Assembly: GCF_031501865.1 (NCBI RefSeq)
Contig: NZ_JARRCW010000001.1
Location: forward strand, 4,346,001-4,410,000
Source: Pseudovibrio sp. M1P-2-3
GTDB lineage: Bacteria; Pseudomonadota; Alphaproteobacteria; Rhizobiales; Stappiaceae
DNA: 64,000 nt
Reading direction: 5' to 3'
Numbering within the stretch: the first letter of the stretch is position 1; every line of letters begins with the position of its first letter. The position numbers and the translations under genes were made by a program. A model generated the notes under the pieces. The model ran no database searches and was not told where the DNA came from. It worked only from the letters and a program-made list of their open reading frames with translations. Of the stretch, positions 27,620 to 36,122 are shown in pieces.

Positions 27620-27974
27620 GTGCCGTCCCTCGTCCCTATGCTTGAAGGTTGTTCGCGGCCTCCATCGCCACGAAGTCCCCCAAATCAGTAATTTTGCTCG
27701 CTTAATCTATGCGGTAAAGAACCTAGCATAAAGTCGTAATTTTTCCTTTTGGTAGCTATTCACCGGATTCGTATTGTTTCCACCGTTACACTTAATGAAA
27801 CCACCGAACCTCATAAATTACATTTGAAGGTCAAGCACTCGAAGCAGGTAGATTGAGACACCCTCAATACTGCTTGAGTACTCCGTCGCCCTTTTCTCCT
27901 TAGAGTTCTAGGCTTACCGGCAAAGACGGTGTAAAAGGCTATGAGAACAGAATTTTTATGGGGTGTACGACAGA
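27620..27974. promoter_or_regulatory. Divergent intergenic region NAD-GDH / argC
   Basis: No gene is seen. It contains an imperfect two-tier hairpin at 27842-27875 (AAGCAG...CTGCTT enclosing ATTGAG-5-CTCAAT), about 100 bases before argC, which could be a leader structure or operator. The remainder shows nothing I can assign. Confidence 0.4.
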
Positions 27975-28925
27975 ATGTCAGTGCGGATTTTTATTGATGG
28001 TGAAGCAGGAACAACGGGTCTACAGATTCGTGAGCAACTGGAGGGACGTTCGGACATTGAGCTCTTGCAGATTGCCCCTGAGCTTCGCAAAGACGTTTCC
28101 GCGCGTGCCGACCTGCTGAACTTAGCTGATGTCGCTATTTTGTGCCTTCCGGACGAGGCAGCAAAAGAAAGTGTCTCTCTCTTAGAAAACACTTCAACCC
28201 GTGTCATTGACGCTTCAACCGCCTATCGCGTGAACCCGGACTGGGCCTACGGCTTTCCAGAGCTGTCACGTGAGCATTCCAAAACCATTGAGGCAGCTCG
28301 TTTTGTGTCCAATCCAGGATGCTACCCGCAAGGTGTCATTGCCACAGTGCGCCCGTTGATCGAGGCGGGACTACTGCCTTCGGATGCTGGATTTTCAGTG
28401 AATGCAATTTCGGGTTATTCTGGCGGTGGGCGCCAGATGATTGAGACATATAAAGACAATCCTACAGCTCCCGCCTACATGCCCTATGCATTGACCTTGG
28501 CTCACAAGCACCTGCCCGAAATGCAGCAGTATTCAAAAATGGAAAGAGCGCCCCTCTTCCAACCTGCCGTTGGCAACTATGCCCAAGGCATGGTGACAGC
28601 TATACCTTTGCAACTCGGCGCTTTGAATTCACAGGTTACCGGCAAAGAGCTGCATGCAGCCATCGCAGATTACTACAGCCCAATTGACGGCTTTGTAGAA
28701 GTCGCGCCGTTTGAGGCAGTGAACAGCACTCCGGCCTTGAACCCTGAAGCACATAACGGAACAAACACTATTCGCCTTCATGTGTTCGCCAATGATGACA
28801 ACAACCAAGCCGTTTTGATGGCAGTCTACGACAATCTGGGCAAAGGAGCGTCCGGTGCCGCTGTCCAGAACCTGAATTTAATGCTGGGTATGGATCAGGC
28901 AACGAGCCTGCGCCGCAGCGTATAA
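27975..28925 (+). CDS. argC: N-acetyl-gamma-glutamyl-phosphate reductase, type 2
   Basis: A 316-residue NADPH-dependent reductase, third step of arginine synthesis. The N-terminus RIFIDGEAGTTGLQI is the nucleotide-binding site typical of type 2 ArgC. The catalytic cysteine is in FVSNPGCYPQG, and AISGYSGGGRQMIE follows. The ATG at 27975 is preferred over an in-frame GTG at 27963, since it gives the standard family N-terminus MSVRIFIDGEAG and has GGGG upstream. It is followed after 32 bases by leuD, in the same direction, likely co-transcribed. Confidence 0.94.
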   Translation: MSVRIFIDGEAGTTGLQIREQLEGRSDIELLQIAPELRKDVSARADLLNLADVAILCLPDEAAKESVSLLENTSTRVIDASTAYRVNPDWAYGFPELSREHSKTIEAARFVSNPGCYPQGVIATVRPLIEAGLLPSDAGFSVNAISGYSGGGRQMIETYKDNPTAPAYMPYALTLAHKHLPEMQQYSKMERAPLFQPAVGNYAQGMVTAIPLQLGALNSQVTGKELHAAIADYYSPIDGFVEVAPFEAVNSTPALNPEAHNGTNTIRLHVFANDDNNQAVLMAVYDNLGKGASGAAVQNLNLMLGMDQATSLRRSV

Positions 28926-28957
28926 CAAGTTTCTAGAGTGTTTTGAGGAGTTAACCC

Positions 28958-29563
28958 ATGGAAAAATTCACGAAAATCACAAGTGTCGCGGCGCCGCTGC
29001 CCCTCGTTAATATCGACACTGATATGATTATCCCAAAACAATTCTTAAAAACAATCAAGCGCACTGGTTTGGGCACCGCCTTGTTCCATGAAATGAGAAC
29101 AAATGATGATGGCTCAAAGAAGGAGGACTTTATCCTTCATCAATCAGCCTATAGCAAATCTCAAATTCTAATAGCAGGCGATAACTTCGGGTGCGGATCC
29201 TCTCGCGAACATGCTCCATGGGCGCTTCTGGATTTTGGTATCCGCTGTGTTATCTCTACCAGCTTTGCCGATATCTTCTTCAATAACTGCTTTAAAAACG
29301 GCATTCTTCCAATTGTCGTTTCTCAGGAGACCTTGGATTCCCTGATGGGCCATGCTTCCAAGGGAGCCAATGCTGTTTTCACAATTGATCTGGAACTGGA
29401 AGAAGTTCAAACTCCAGATGGAGAAACCGTCAAATTTGCAGTCGATCCATTCAGAAAACACTGCCTGCTTAACGGATTGGATGACATCGGTTTGACCTTG
29501 GAAAAAACTCATCACATCGATGCCCATGAGCAGCGTTTCGCTGACAGCCATCCTTGGCATTGA
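28958..29563 (+). CDS. leuD: 3-isopropylmalate dehydratase small subunit
   Basis: A 201-residue subunit that with LeuC isomerises 2- to 3-isopropylmalate in leucine synthesis. The aconitase swivel-domain signature [21 protein letters not shown] is present at about residues 70-90 (given here as [17 protein letters not shown]), and the opening [16 protein letters not shown] is typical. GAGGAG lies before the ATG. No leuC is in the window; separation of leuC and leuD is common in alphaproteobacteria. Confidence 0.95.
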   Translation: MEKFTKITSVAAPLPLVNIDTDMIIPKQFLKTIKRTGLGTALFHEMRTNDDGSKKEDFILHQSAYSKSQILIAGDNFGCGSSREHAPWALLDFGIRCVISTSFADIFFNNCFKNGILPIVVSQETLDSLMGHASKGANAVFTIDLELEEVQTPDGETVKFAVDPFRKHCLLNGLDDIGLTLEKTHHIDAHEQRFADSHPWH

Positions 29564-29590
29564 GCCATAAGGCGCGATCAAATTTTAGTT

Positions 29591-29627
29591 TTAGGGGAAG
29601 TAGAGGGCACTGTGGCCTCACTCCCCC
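29591..29627. terminator. Possible hairpin after leuD
   Basis: AGGGGAAGT paired with ACTCCCCCT around an 18-base centre, with one mismatch, between the convergent leuD and cyclic-nucleotide protein genes. Weak terminator candidate. Confidence 0.35.
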
Positions 29628-29687
29628 TTGAACCTTTCTCAAGTCTTTCGCGTTTTATAGCAAGTCCTCAAGGTTTTAAGCGTCCAC

Positions 29688-30182
29688 CTACTCCTTCCGG
29701 TGAAGTTGGTCGCTTAATGTTCCTGCATATGATAAACGCCGCTCCGCCCGAGACAAAGAATCTGTCATTTTTTTAAAGTCAGCGGCCTTTTCCTGAAACA
29801 ACCGCACCGCCATTTCAGGAAACTCCTGTAGCATCCTCAAAAACAGGCTTCGGCTGATCTTTAAAATACTGCACTCTTCCAGAGCAACCGCACTCACGGG
29901 CCGAACTCCAGCGTCCACGAGCAGTGCATTCTCACCAAGCAGCGTACCGGCAGCATAGACCCCCTGCTTTACAGCGGATGCCCCCAGACCTGTTTCCAGT
30001 TGTATCCGACCGGAGCAAATAACCAGCCCTCCGTCTGCTCTATCCCCTTCGTTGAATATCCTGTGCCCTGCGGGCAGGCGAACTTCTTCTGCACTAAAGG
30101 CAAGCAAGCGTAATTGGTCTTCCGAACACTCTTTCAATATCGGGACCAGCTTTAAAACACTGATGTTACTGGCAAGGGTCAT
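29688..30182 (-). CDS. Cyclic nucleotide-binding domain protein without DNA-binding domain
   Basis: A 164-residue protein consisting of one cNMP-binding beta-roll (about residues 5-120; RLPAGHRIFNEGDRADGGLVICSGRIQLE, cited by core GHRIFNEGDRADGG) and a short helical tail (LFQEKAADFKKMTDSLSRAERRL). The ligand signature of CAP-type proteins (GELA..R) is replaced by GTLLGENALLVD, so nucleotide binding is not assured. The C-terminal helix-turn-helix of Crp/Fnr regulators is absent. It begins 24 bases after the response-regulator gene and is probably co-transcribed with it, which suggests a joint signalling role. The partner is unknown. Confidence 0.8.
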   Translation of the reverse strand: MTLASNISVLKLVPILKECSEDQLRLLAFSAEEVRLPAGHRIFNEGDRADGGLVICSGRIQLETGLGASAVKQGVYAAGTLLGENALLVDAGVRPVSAVALEECSILKISRSLFLRMLQEFPEMAVRLFQEKAADFKKMTDSLSRAERRLSYAGTLSDQLHRKE

Positions 30183-30206
30183 AGCTATGCATTACCGCCG
30201 AATGAA

Positions 30207-30890
30207 TTATGGTACAAGTTTATATCCACCTGCTTCGGTCACCAGAAGCTCCGCTTTGGATGGATCTACTTCCACTTTTTTCCTCAACCGATAGATATGC
30301 GTCTCCAGAGTATGCGTCGTTACCCCTGAGTTATACCCCCAGACTTCATGAAGAAGTACATCGCGGGTTACAGGCTTTTCCCCTGCCCGATAAAGGAACT
30401 TCAAAATGGCGGTTTCTTTCTCGGTCAACCTAATTTTGCTGCCATTTTCGTCCAGCATAAGTTTGGCGGAAGGCTGAAAGGAAAAACGGCCAATGGTAAA
30501 CATGGCATCTTCACTCTGTTCATGCTGGCGCAAGTGTGCACGAACTCTCGCCAGAAGAACTGAAAACTTGAAGGGCTTTGGAACATAATCGTTCGCACCA
30601 GCTTCGAGCCCCAAAATCGTGTCACTGTCCGTATCATGGCCAGTTAACATTATGATCGGAGACTTAAATCCACTCTTCCTGAGAAGTTTAACAGCCTCAC
30701 GGCCATCTATATCAGGCAATCCAACATCCATGATCAGCAGATCCACAGGACCATCTCCCGCGAGTTTCATGCCTTCAGACGCCGTTGCAGCTTGCCTTAT
30801 CTCAAATTCATCATAGAGTGAAAGCTGCTCGACCAAAGCTCCCCGTAGATCTTCGTCATCATCAACGAGTAGGAGTTTGCGCGTAGACAT
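30207..30890 (-). CDS. OmpR/PhoB-family response regulator
   Basis: A 227-residue two-domain regulator. The receiver domain (1-120) has the acidic pocket in LLLVDDDEDL, the phospho-acceptor Asp in DLLIMDVGLPD, and the conserved Thr and Lys in MLTGHD and YVPKPF. The C-terminal winged helix (about 130-226) contains RLTEKETAILKFLYRA and THTLETHIYRLRKKVE. No histidine kinase is adjacent; the cyclic-nucleotide-binding gene follows in the same operon, so the input kinase must be elsewhere. The recognition helix cannot be matched to a known regulon by eye. Confidence 0.93.
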   Translation of the reverse strand: MSTRKLLLVDDDEDLRGALVEQLSLYDEFEIRQAATASEGMKLAGDGPVDLLIMDVGLPDIDGREAVKLLRKSGFKSPIIMLTGHDTDSDTILGLEAGANDYVPKPFKFSVLLARVRAHLRQHEQSEDAMFTIGRFSFQPSAKLMLDENGSKIRLTEKETAILKFLYRAGEKPVTRDVLLHEVWGYNSGVTTHTLETHIYRLRKKVEVDPSKAELLVTEAGGYKLVP

Positions 30891-31080
30891 CCAATATTCC
30901 TCCAGCTTTCAAATCCATTTTGTTTCAAGGTCTTCAACACTACATGGCCGCAGAACTACGAAAACACCAGATAAAACTATCACGAATTATATTTACACCA
31001 TAAATTTAATCTCACAGAAATGTTATTTGCTTTTTGGTTAAACTCAAACGTGGCGATTATCGCCCTTACATCGCGGGACA

Positions 31081-31641
31081 ATGACACTTACTCTATCTCC
31101 CCCCTTACACAGTAAAGATCCCAGGGCCCTTTTAGTACGGCCCGACCCTTCCAATCCTTGCCGTGCAACTATTCAGTGGGGCGACAAGACCTTTCCCTGC
31201 GCACTTGGGAAAGGCGGAATAACCACCAAGAAAAGAGAGGGGGATGGCGCAACGCCTGTCGGATATTTTGAGATTCTGGATGTGTATTATAGGGCTGATC
31301 GCGTAACAATGCCTGAAACGGCACTGAGACATGAACCTCTTTCACCAAATGACGGGTGGTGTGATGACACCGAACTGGAGAACTATAACCGCCCCGTTAA
31401 ACTTCCCTTTGACGGGAGTCATGAGAAAATGTGGCGGGAGGACAACCTCTACGACATTGTCGTAGTTCTCAATTGCAACATGTTTCCGGCAAACAGGGGG
31501 GACGGAAGCGCCATTTTTTTTCACCTTGCCAAGGAAGGGTTCCAAGCTACTCTTGGCTGTGTCGCTGTTGAACTTGAAACTATGAAGTTTCTTTTGAAAG
31601 AACTGCGAGCTGGCGACAGTCTTCAGGTGGCCCAAAGCTAG
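31081..31641 (+). CDS. L,D-transpeptidase-fold (YkuD) protein
   Basis: A 186-residue protein with a YkuD-type domain and no signal peptide visible. The conserved pieces are GKGGITTKKREGDGATPVG (a substrate-entry segment) and, at the end, FFHLAKEGFQATLGCVAVE with the candidate catalytic His and Cys. This family of short alphaproteobacterial proteins is annotated as L,D-transpeptidase; without a signal peptide, its location is uncertain. The ATG is used as given; no upstream in-frame start is better. It stands alone before dapF. Confidence 0.8.
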   Translation: MTLTLSPPLHSKDPRALLVRPDPSNPCRATIQWGDKTFPCALGKGGITTKKREGDGATPVGYFEILDVYYRADRVTMPETALRHEPLSPNDGWCDDTELENYNRPVKLPFDGSHEKMWREDNLYDIVVVLNCNMFPANRGDGSAIFFHLAKEGFQATLGCVAVELETMKFLLKELRAGDSLQVAQS

Positions 31642-31752
31642 GATAATTTGAAAGACCGGATTTATTCTTTACTGGAAATCTCCAGAATTATCGGCCATAT
31701 AGTGCCCCTATGCGTGGATACCCACAAAGCAGGAAAACCTAAGAGAAACCGA

Positions 31753-32664
31753 ATGACGCAGCTTCAAATACCATTTTTGAAAATGAACGGTCTGGGCAAT
31801 GACTTTGTTGTTCTGAATGCGCGGAACTATTCCTTTTCTTTTAGTAATGACCAACGGGCTGCACTTGGCAACCGGGAAACCGGAATTGGCTTTGATCAGA
31901 TGATTACCATCGAGCCTGCACGAAATCCAAAGGCTGACGCTTTCATGCGCATTCATAATCAAGATGGAAGCGAAGTTGACGCCTGCGGCAACGCCACCCG
32001 CTGCATTGGCCGCCTGCTTATGCAAGAAAGCGGTAAAGATAGCGTGGTTATTGAAACAAACGCAGGGCTTCTCACTGCTTTTTCAAAGGTGTCGTCAAAT
32101 AGCCTTATAACAGTCGATATGGGAACGCCGCGGCTTGAGTGGGACCAGATTCCGCTTTCCGAAGAATTTGCCGATACCCGGGCAATCGAGTTACAAATCG
32201 GCCCCATAGATGCCCCCGTTCTCCATAGCCCTTCCGTTGTTAATGTGGGAAATCCCCATGCAATCTTTTGGGTTGAGGATGTGGATGCTCATGAGCTGGA
32301 AAAACTCGGTCCCCTGCTGGAAAATCACCCGATTTTTCCTGAAAAGGCCAATATATCTATTGCCCATGTTTTTGCAGAAAACAAAATACGCATGCGCGTT
32401 TGGGAGCGCGGCGCGGGTTTGACACAGGCATGCGGTACGGGAGCCTGCGCTGTGGGTGTGGCTGCCGCACGCAAACAACTGACAGGCCGCCAGACGACAG
32501 TTCTTCTGCCCGGTGGACCTCTCTTCATTGACTGGCGTGAAAGTGATGATCACATTTTCATGACCGGCGAAACGACAATTGAATTTGAAGGCATGCTGGA
32601 TTTGGACAGCCTTGCCTATAAAAAGACCGCTGCGGGAGATGTGGTCACGGAGCCAATACCTTGA
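31753..32664 (+). CDS. dapF: Diaminopimelate epimerase
   Basis: A 303-residue PLP-independent epimerase converting LL- to meso-diaminopimelate for lysine and peptidoglycan. Both catalytic cysteines are present: DACGNATRCIG at about residues 76-86 and QACGTGACAVG near 228-238. The start at 31753 (MTQLQIPFLKMNGLGNDFVV) is chosen because the family begins F-x-K-M-x-G-L-G-N-D within about 15 residues; the frame upstream is not family-like. It overlaps the next gene by 4 bases, making a dapF-mtaB-ftsY run that is common in alphaproteobacteria. Confidence 0.95.
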   Translation: MTQLQIPFLKMNGLGNDFVVLNARNYSFSFSNDQRAALGNRETGIGFDQMITIEPARNPKADAFMRIHNQDGSEVDACGNATRCIGRLLMQESGKDSVVIETNAGLLTAFSKVSSNSLITVDMGTPRLEWDQIPLSEEFADTRAIELQIGPIDAPVLHSPSVVNVGNPHAIFWVEDVDAHELEKLGPLLENHPIFPEKANISIAHVFAENKIRMRVWERGAGLTQACGTGACAVGVAAARKQLTGRQTTVLLPGGPLFIDWRESDDHIFMTGETTIEFEGMLDLDSLAYKKTAAGDVVTEPIP

Positions 32665-33929
32665 CAATTGATGTGGTTACTTTCGGCTGCCGGCTGAACG
32701 CCTACGAATCTGAAGTAATGAAGAGCGAGGCAGAGGCAGCGGGACTGAAAGACGCTGTTCTCATCAACACTTGCGCAGTTACCAACGAGGCAGTGCGTCA
32801 AGCACGCCAGAGCATTCGCAAAGCACGGCGCGAAAACCCCGAGGCGCGCATCATCGTAACAGGTTGTGCTGCCCAGACAGAATCCTCCACTTTCGCTGAA
32901 ATGGATGAAGTGGATCTAGTTCTGGGAAACTCTGAAAAACTGGAGCGTGCCTCCTATGGTAGCGTTGCGCAGTTCGGGCTTGACGAAAGCGAAAAGGTCC
33001 GCGTCAACGACATTATGAGCGTGCGCGAAACAGCTGGTCACCTGATCGATGGGCTGCAAGGCAGGGCCCGTGCCTTTGTACAGGTCCAGAACGGCTGTGA
33101 TCACCGCTGTACATTCTGCATTATTCCCTATGGCCGCGGCAATTCGCGCAGTGTGCCAATGGGGGTGATTATCAACCAAATCAAAAGATTGGTTGATAAC
33201 GGATATAACGAAGTCGTTCTCACCGGTGTCGACATCACATCTTTCGGAGCAGACCTGCCAGGCACACCTACATTGGGCACTTTGACGCAAAAGATTTTGT
33301 CTCTGGTTCCCGACCTGCCACGCCTACGGTTATCGTCAATCGATAGTATAGAGGCTGATGATGCCTTGATGGACGCTATCGCGGGCGAGCAGCGCCTGCT
33401 TCCACATTTACACCTGTCTCTGCAAGCAGGGGACAATATGATTTTGAAGCGGATGAAACGGCGCCACTCCCGCGAAGATACAATCCGCTTTTGTGAGGAT
33501 GTCCGTAAATCGCGTCCTGACGCTGTTTTTGGTGCCGACATCATTGCAGGGTTCCCGACGGAAACCGAGGAGATGTTTGAAAACACTTTAAAAATCGTCG
33601 ATGAATGTGACCTGACATACCTGCACGTGTTCCCATTTTCACCACGCCCTGGCACGCCAGCAGCGCGTATGCCCCAGATGCCTCGAAACATTATCAAGGA
33701 AAGAGCCGGACGGCTTCGCGAACGGGGGGAACGTGCTTTGCAAGACCTGTTAAAAGCAGAGGTTGGCAAACTGCGTGATGTACTGGTGGAGAAGGAAGGC
33801 CTTGGACGTACAGAGTTGTTCACACTGGTTGAACTTGATGCAAAAGAAGCGGGTAGTATTGTAAAGGCACGTATTACAGGCCATACCAGCAGGCACCTGC
33901 TTGCAGAGTCTATTACCTCTACACTTTAG
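32661..33929 (+). CDS. mtaB: tRNA t6A37 methylthiotransferase MtaB
   Basis: A 422-residue radical-SAM enzyme that converts t6A37 to ms2t6A37 in tRNAs reading ANN codons. The N-terminal UPF0004 domain has its three cluster cysteines (FGCRLNAYESE, INTCAVTNEA, VTGCAAQ), and the radical-SAM cluster is CDHRCTFCIIPYGRG. A TRAM-like C-terminal tail follows. The only usable start is the TTG at 32661, which overlaps the dapF stop (TTGA), since the essential GC motif begins eight residues later and no ATG is available. TTG starts are accepted but less efficient, consistent with coupling to dapF. Confidence 0.93.
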   Translation: MTIDVVTFGCRLNAYESEVMKSEAEAAGLKDAVLINTCAVTNEAVRQARQSIRKARRENPEARIIVTGCAAQTESSTFAEMDEVDLVLGNSEKLERASYGSVAQFGLDESEKVRVNDIMSVRETAGHLIDGLQGRARAFVQVQNGCDHRCTFCIIPYGRGNSRSVPMGVIINQIKRLVDNGYNEVVLTGVDITSFGADLPGTPTLGTLTQKILSLVPDLPRLRLSSIDSIEADDALMDAIAGEQRLLPHLHLSLQAGDNMILKRMKRRHSREDTIRFCEDVRKSRPDAVFGADIIAGFPTETEEMFENTLKIVDECDLTYLHVFPFSPRPGTPAARMPQMPRNIIKERAGRLRERGERALQDLLKAEVGKLRDVLVEKEGLGRTELFTLVELDAKEAGSIVKARITGHTSRHLLAESITSTL

Positions 33930-33956
33930 ATTTTACGCCAAGGATACAATTTAACG

Positions 33957-35375
33957 ATGAGCGAAAAGAAGCGCGGATTTTTCAGAGGGTTATTCCGAGG
34001 CAAAAGTGAAGCGCCTGAAAAAAAGCCTGCTTCTGATTTGGAAACGACCTCTGGTACTGAAGACATTCTGGAACAAGAGCAGCTTGCCCCCTCTGATGAG
34101 GGGATAGAAGCGCCAAAGGTTGCCGATCAACTGCCGCAGCCCTCCGCTTCCGAACCTGTCATTGAAGTTATGTCTGCAGGTAATACGCCAGAGGTGGTTG
34201 ATGCTGCTCCAATTGCAGAGCCTGCACCAACCATTGGCAACGATGAAGATGTTTCGCTTGACCTGACACCTGAAACGCTAAACCCTTCTACTGACGTACT
34301 CTCGGAAATTCTGGAGGGGAAACAGGATGAAGAAGCAGCAGGAAAACCCGCAGTACCTGAGAAATCTCGAGAAATTGAAGGAGCTGGAGAACCTTCAGGA
34401 CCTGAGATATCTGGGGAGGCCGAAGAGCCTGCGCGAACTGAGGCAACTGGCAAAAAGTCTGGCTGGTTCCAGAGATTAAAACAGGGCCTTTCGCGCTCTT
34501 CCTCTGCACTGAGCGAGGGGATCTCTTCCATTTTCACCAAGCGCAAGCTTGATGCGGAAACATTGGAAGAGTTGGAGGATATCCTCATTCAGGCGGATCT
34601 TGGCGTTGATACGGCCATGACCATTACTGAAAAGGTCGCAGAAGGCCGATATAACAAAGAAATTTCAGGTGAAGAGGTCAAGGAAATCCTCGCAAGCGAA
34701 GTAGAGCGTGTTCTTGAGCCGGTCGCAAAACCACTTAACCTTGAAACCGGCCATAAACCCCACGTGGTCCTGATGGTTGGGGTAAATGGCACCGGGAAAA
34801 CCACGAGCATCGGCAAACTCTCCTCCATGTTGGCGACCCAAGGCAAAAAGGTGATGCTTGCAGCGGGCGACACATTCCGCGCAGCGGCGGTTGAGCAGCT
34901 TAAGGTCTGGGGCGAACGCACCAACGCGGAAGTAATTGCACGAGACACCGGCGCAGATGCTGCTGGACTTGCTTTTGATGCAGTAAAACGAGCCACCGAG
35001 GAGAATGTGGATGTTCTGCTGATTGATACGGCGGGTCGCTTGCAGAACAAAACCCAACTCATGGACGAGCTGGAGAAAATTGTACGCGTTATCAAGAAGC
35101 AGCTTCCTGATGCTCCGCACACCGTTCTCCTCACCCTTGACGCCACAACCGGCCAGAACGCGCTGAATCAGGTTGAGATATTCGGTAAGGTTTCTGGGGT
35201 GACAGGCCTTATCATGACCAAACTGGACGGAACTGCACGCGGTGGAATTCTTGTTGCAATTGCAGCAAAATACGGCCTGCCGGTGCACTTTATCGGAGTT
35301 GGCGAAGGCGTTGACGATCTTGAGCCGTTCTCGGCAAAGGATTTTGCAACGGCAATTGCAGGTATGGAGGTTTAA
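33957..35375 (+). CDS. ftsY: Signal recognition particle receptor FtsY
   Basis: A 472-residue GTPase that docks the ribosome-SRP complex at the membrane. The first ~170 residues are acidic and low-complexity (Glu/Ala/Pro/Ser-rich), the membrane-targeting A domain. The NG domain then follows: N helices at about 195-265 and the G domain with G1 GVNGTGKTTSIGKL, the insertion motif DTFRAAAVEQL, G3 DTAGRLQN and G4 TKLDGTARGG. All GTP-binding residues are intact. The basic start KKRGFFRGLFRGK could be an amphipathic membrane anchor. It is 27 bases after mtaB. Confidence 0.96.
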   Translation: MSEKKRGFFRGLFRGKSEAPEKKPASDLETTSGTEDILEQEQLAPSDEGIEAPKVADQLPQPSASEPVIEVMSAGNTPEVVDAAPIAEPAPTIGNDEDVSLDLTPETLNPSTDVLSEILEGKQDEEAAGKPAVPEKSREIEGAGEPSGPEISGEAEEPARTEATGKKSGWFQRLKQGLSRSSSALSEGISSIFTKRKLDAETLEELEDILIQADLGVDTAMTITEKVAEGRYNKEISGEEVKEILASEVERVLEPVAKPLNLETGHKPHVVLMVGVNGTGKTTSIGKLSSMLATQGKKVMLAAGDTFRAAAVEQLKVWGERTNAEVIARDTGADAAGLAFDAVKRATEENVDVLLIDTAGRLQNKTQLMDELEKIVRVIKKQLPDAPHTVLLTLDATTGQNALNQVEIFGKVSGVTGLIMTKLDGTARGGILVAIAAKYGLPVHFIGVGEGVDDLEPFSAKDFATAIAGMEV

Positions 35376-35518
35376 CCTCCTGCCCGCTAACGATTGAAGG
35401 CTCCAAAAACTTAAAAATGGGGCTATCCGATAAGAGCGTACCTTCGCCATAATTACACGCAAAGAGTTTGCTTGCATTTGTATTTTATTGAGCTCTTGTT
35501 TACTTCGGGACGCATTTG

Positions 35519-35980
35519 ATGAAATTTCTGGAACTAAAAGTCCACCCACTCATAATTGAATTCGTGACAGCAGGCCTCATGTGGGCGCTGGCCAAGGCCA
35601 TACCTGGCTACCCTCTCCCGCATTTCATCGCAGTTCTTGGATTTCTCACATTCGCAATAGCAGGCTGCGTCCTCGTACAAATGGGTAAGTGGCGTTTTGG
35701 GCAGCACCAAACCACGCACAATCCGACAAGGCCCGAGAGCGCTTCAGCACTGGTGACAGGTGGCATCTACGGTATTACACGCAACCCCATGTATCTGGGG
35801 ATGCTCCTGATTCTCGTCGGCTGGTCCATTTACCTGTCCAGCATGGCAGCGTTTCTGGCACTCTTGATCTACGTATTTTATTTGAACATGTTTCAGATCA
35901 AGCCAGAAGAAGAAGCTTTGAAAAAGCTTTTCGGTAAAGACTACGAAGACTACTGCCAGCGAGTGCGCCGCTGGCTCTGA
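35519..35980 (+). CDS. Isoprenylcysteine carboxyl methyltransferase-like membrane protein
   Basis: A 153-residue inner-membrane protein with about four hydrophobic segments. The C-terminal half has the ICMT/PEMT signature: TGGIYGITRNPMYLGMLLILVGW (cited core GIYGITRNPMYLG), then EEEALKKLFGKDYEDYCQRVRRW, which forms the SAM-binding region. In bacteria, members may methylate lipids or small isoprenoid acids; the acceptor is unknown. ATG at 35519 is chosen over the TTG immediately before it. A hairpin follows the stop. Confidence 0.85.
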   Translation: MKFLELKVHPLIIEFVTAGLMWALAKAIPGYPLPHFIAVLGFLTFAIAGCVLVQMGKWRFGQHQTTHNPTRPESASALVTGGIYGITRNPMYLGMLLILVGWSIYLSSMAAFLALLIYVFYLNMFQIKPEEEALKKLFGKDYEDYCQRVRRWL

Positions 35981-35985
35981 AACAA

Positions 35986-36016
35986 GTATGGCCCCAATAA
36001 ACTCAGGGGGCCATAC
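35986..36016 (+). terminator. Hairpin after the ICMT-like gene
   Basis: GTATGGCCCC, 11-base loop, GGGGCCATAC: a perfect 10-bp stem just after the stop. There is no T-run, so it may be a factor-dependent or stability hairpin. Confidence 0.5.
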
Positions 36017-36122
36017 AGAACACCTCTACAGTGTCCCCCCGAAGAAGGGCCGTTTTTCGGTAGAGATACACGTACAGAAAGAGTAAAAGCGGCAAGGTCT
36101 TTCTATTAATACGCAAACCGCC

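Noticed and set aside
31648..31752. 35-residue N-terminal extension of DapF
   Set aside because: DapF family members begin a few residues before the GLGNDF motif, and the extension has no support.
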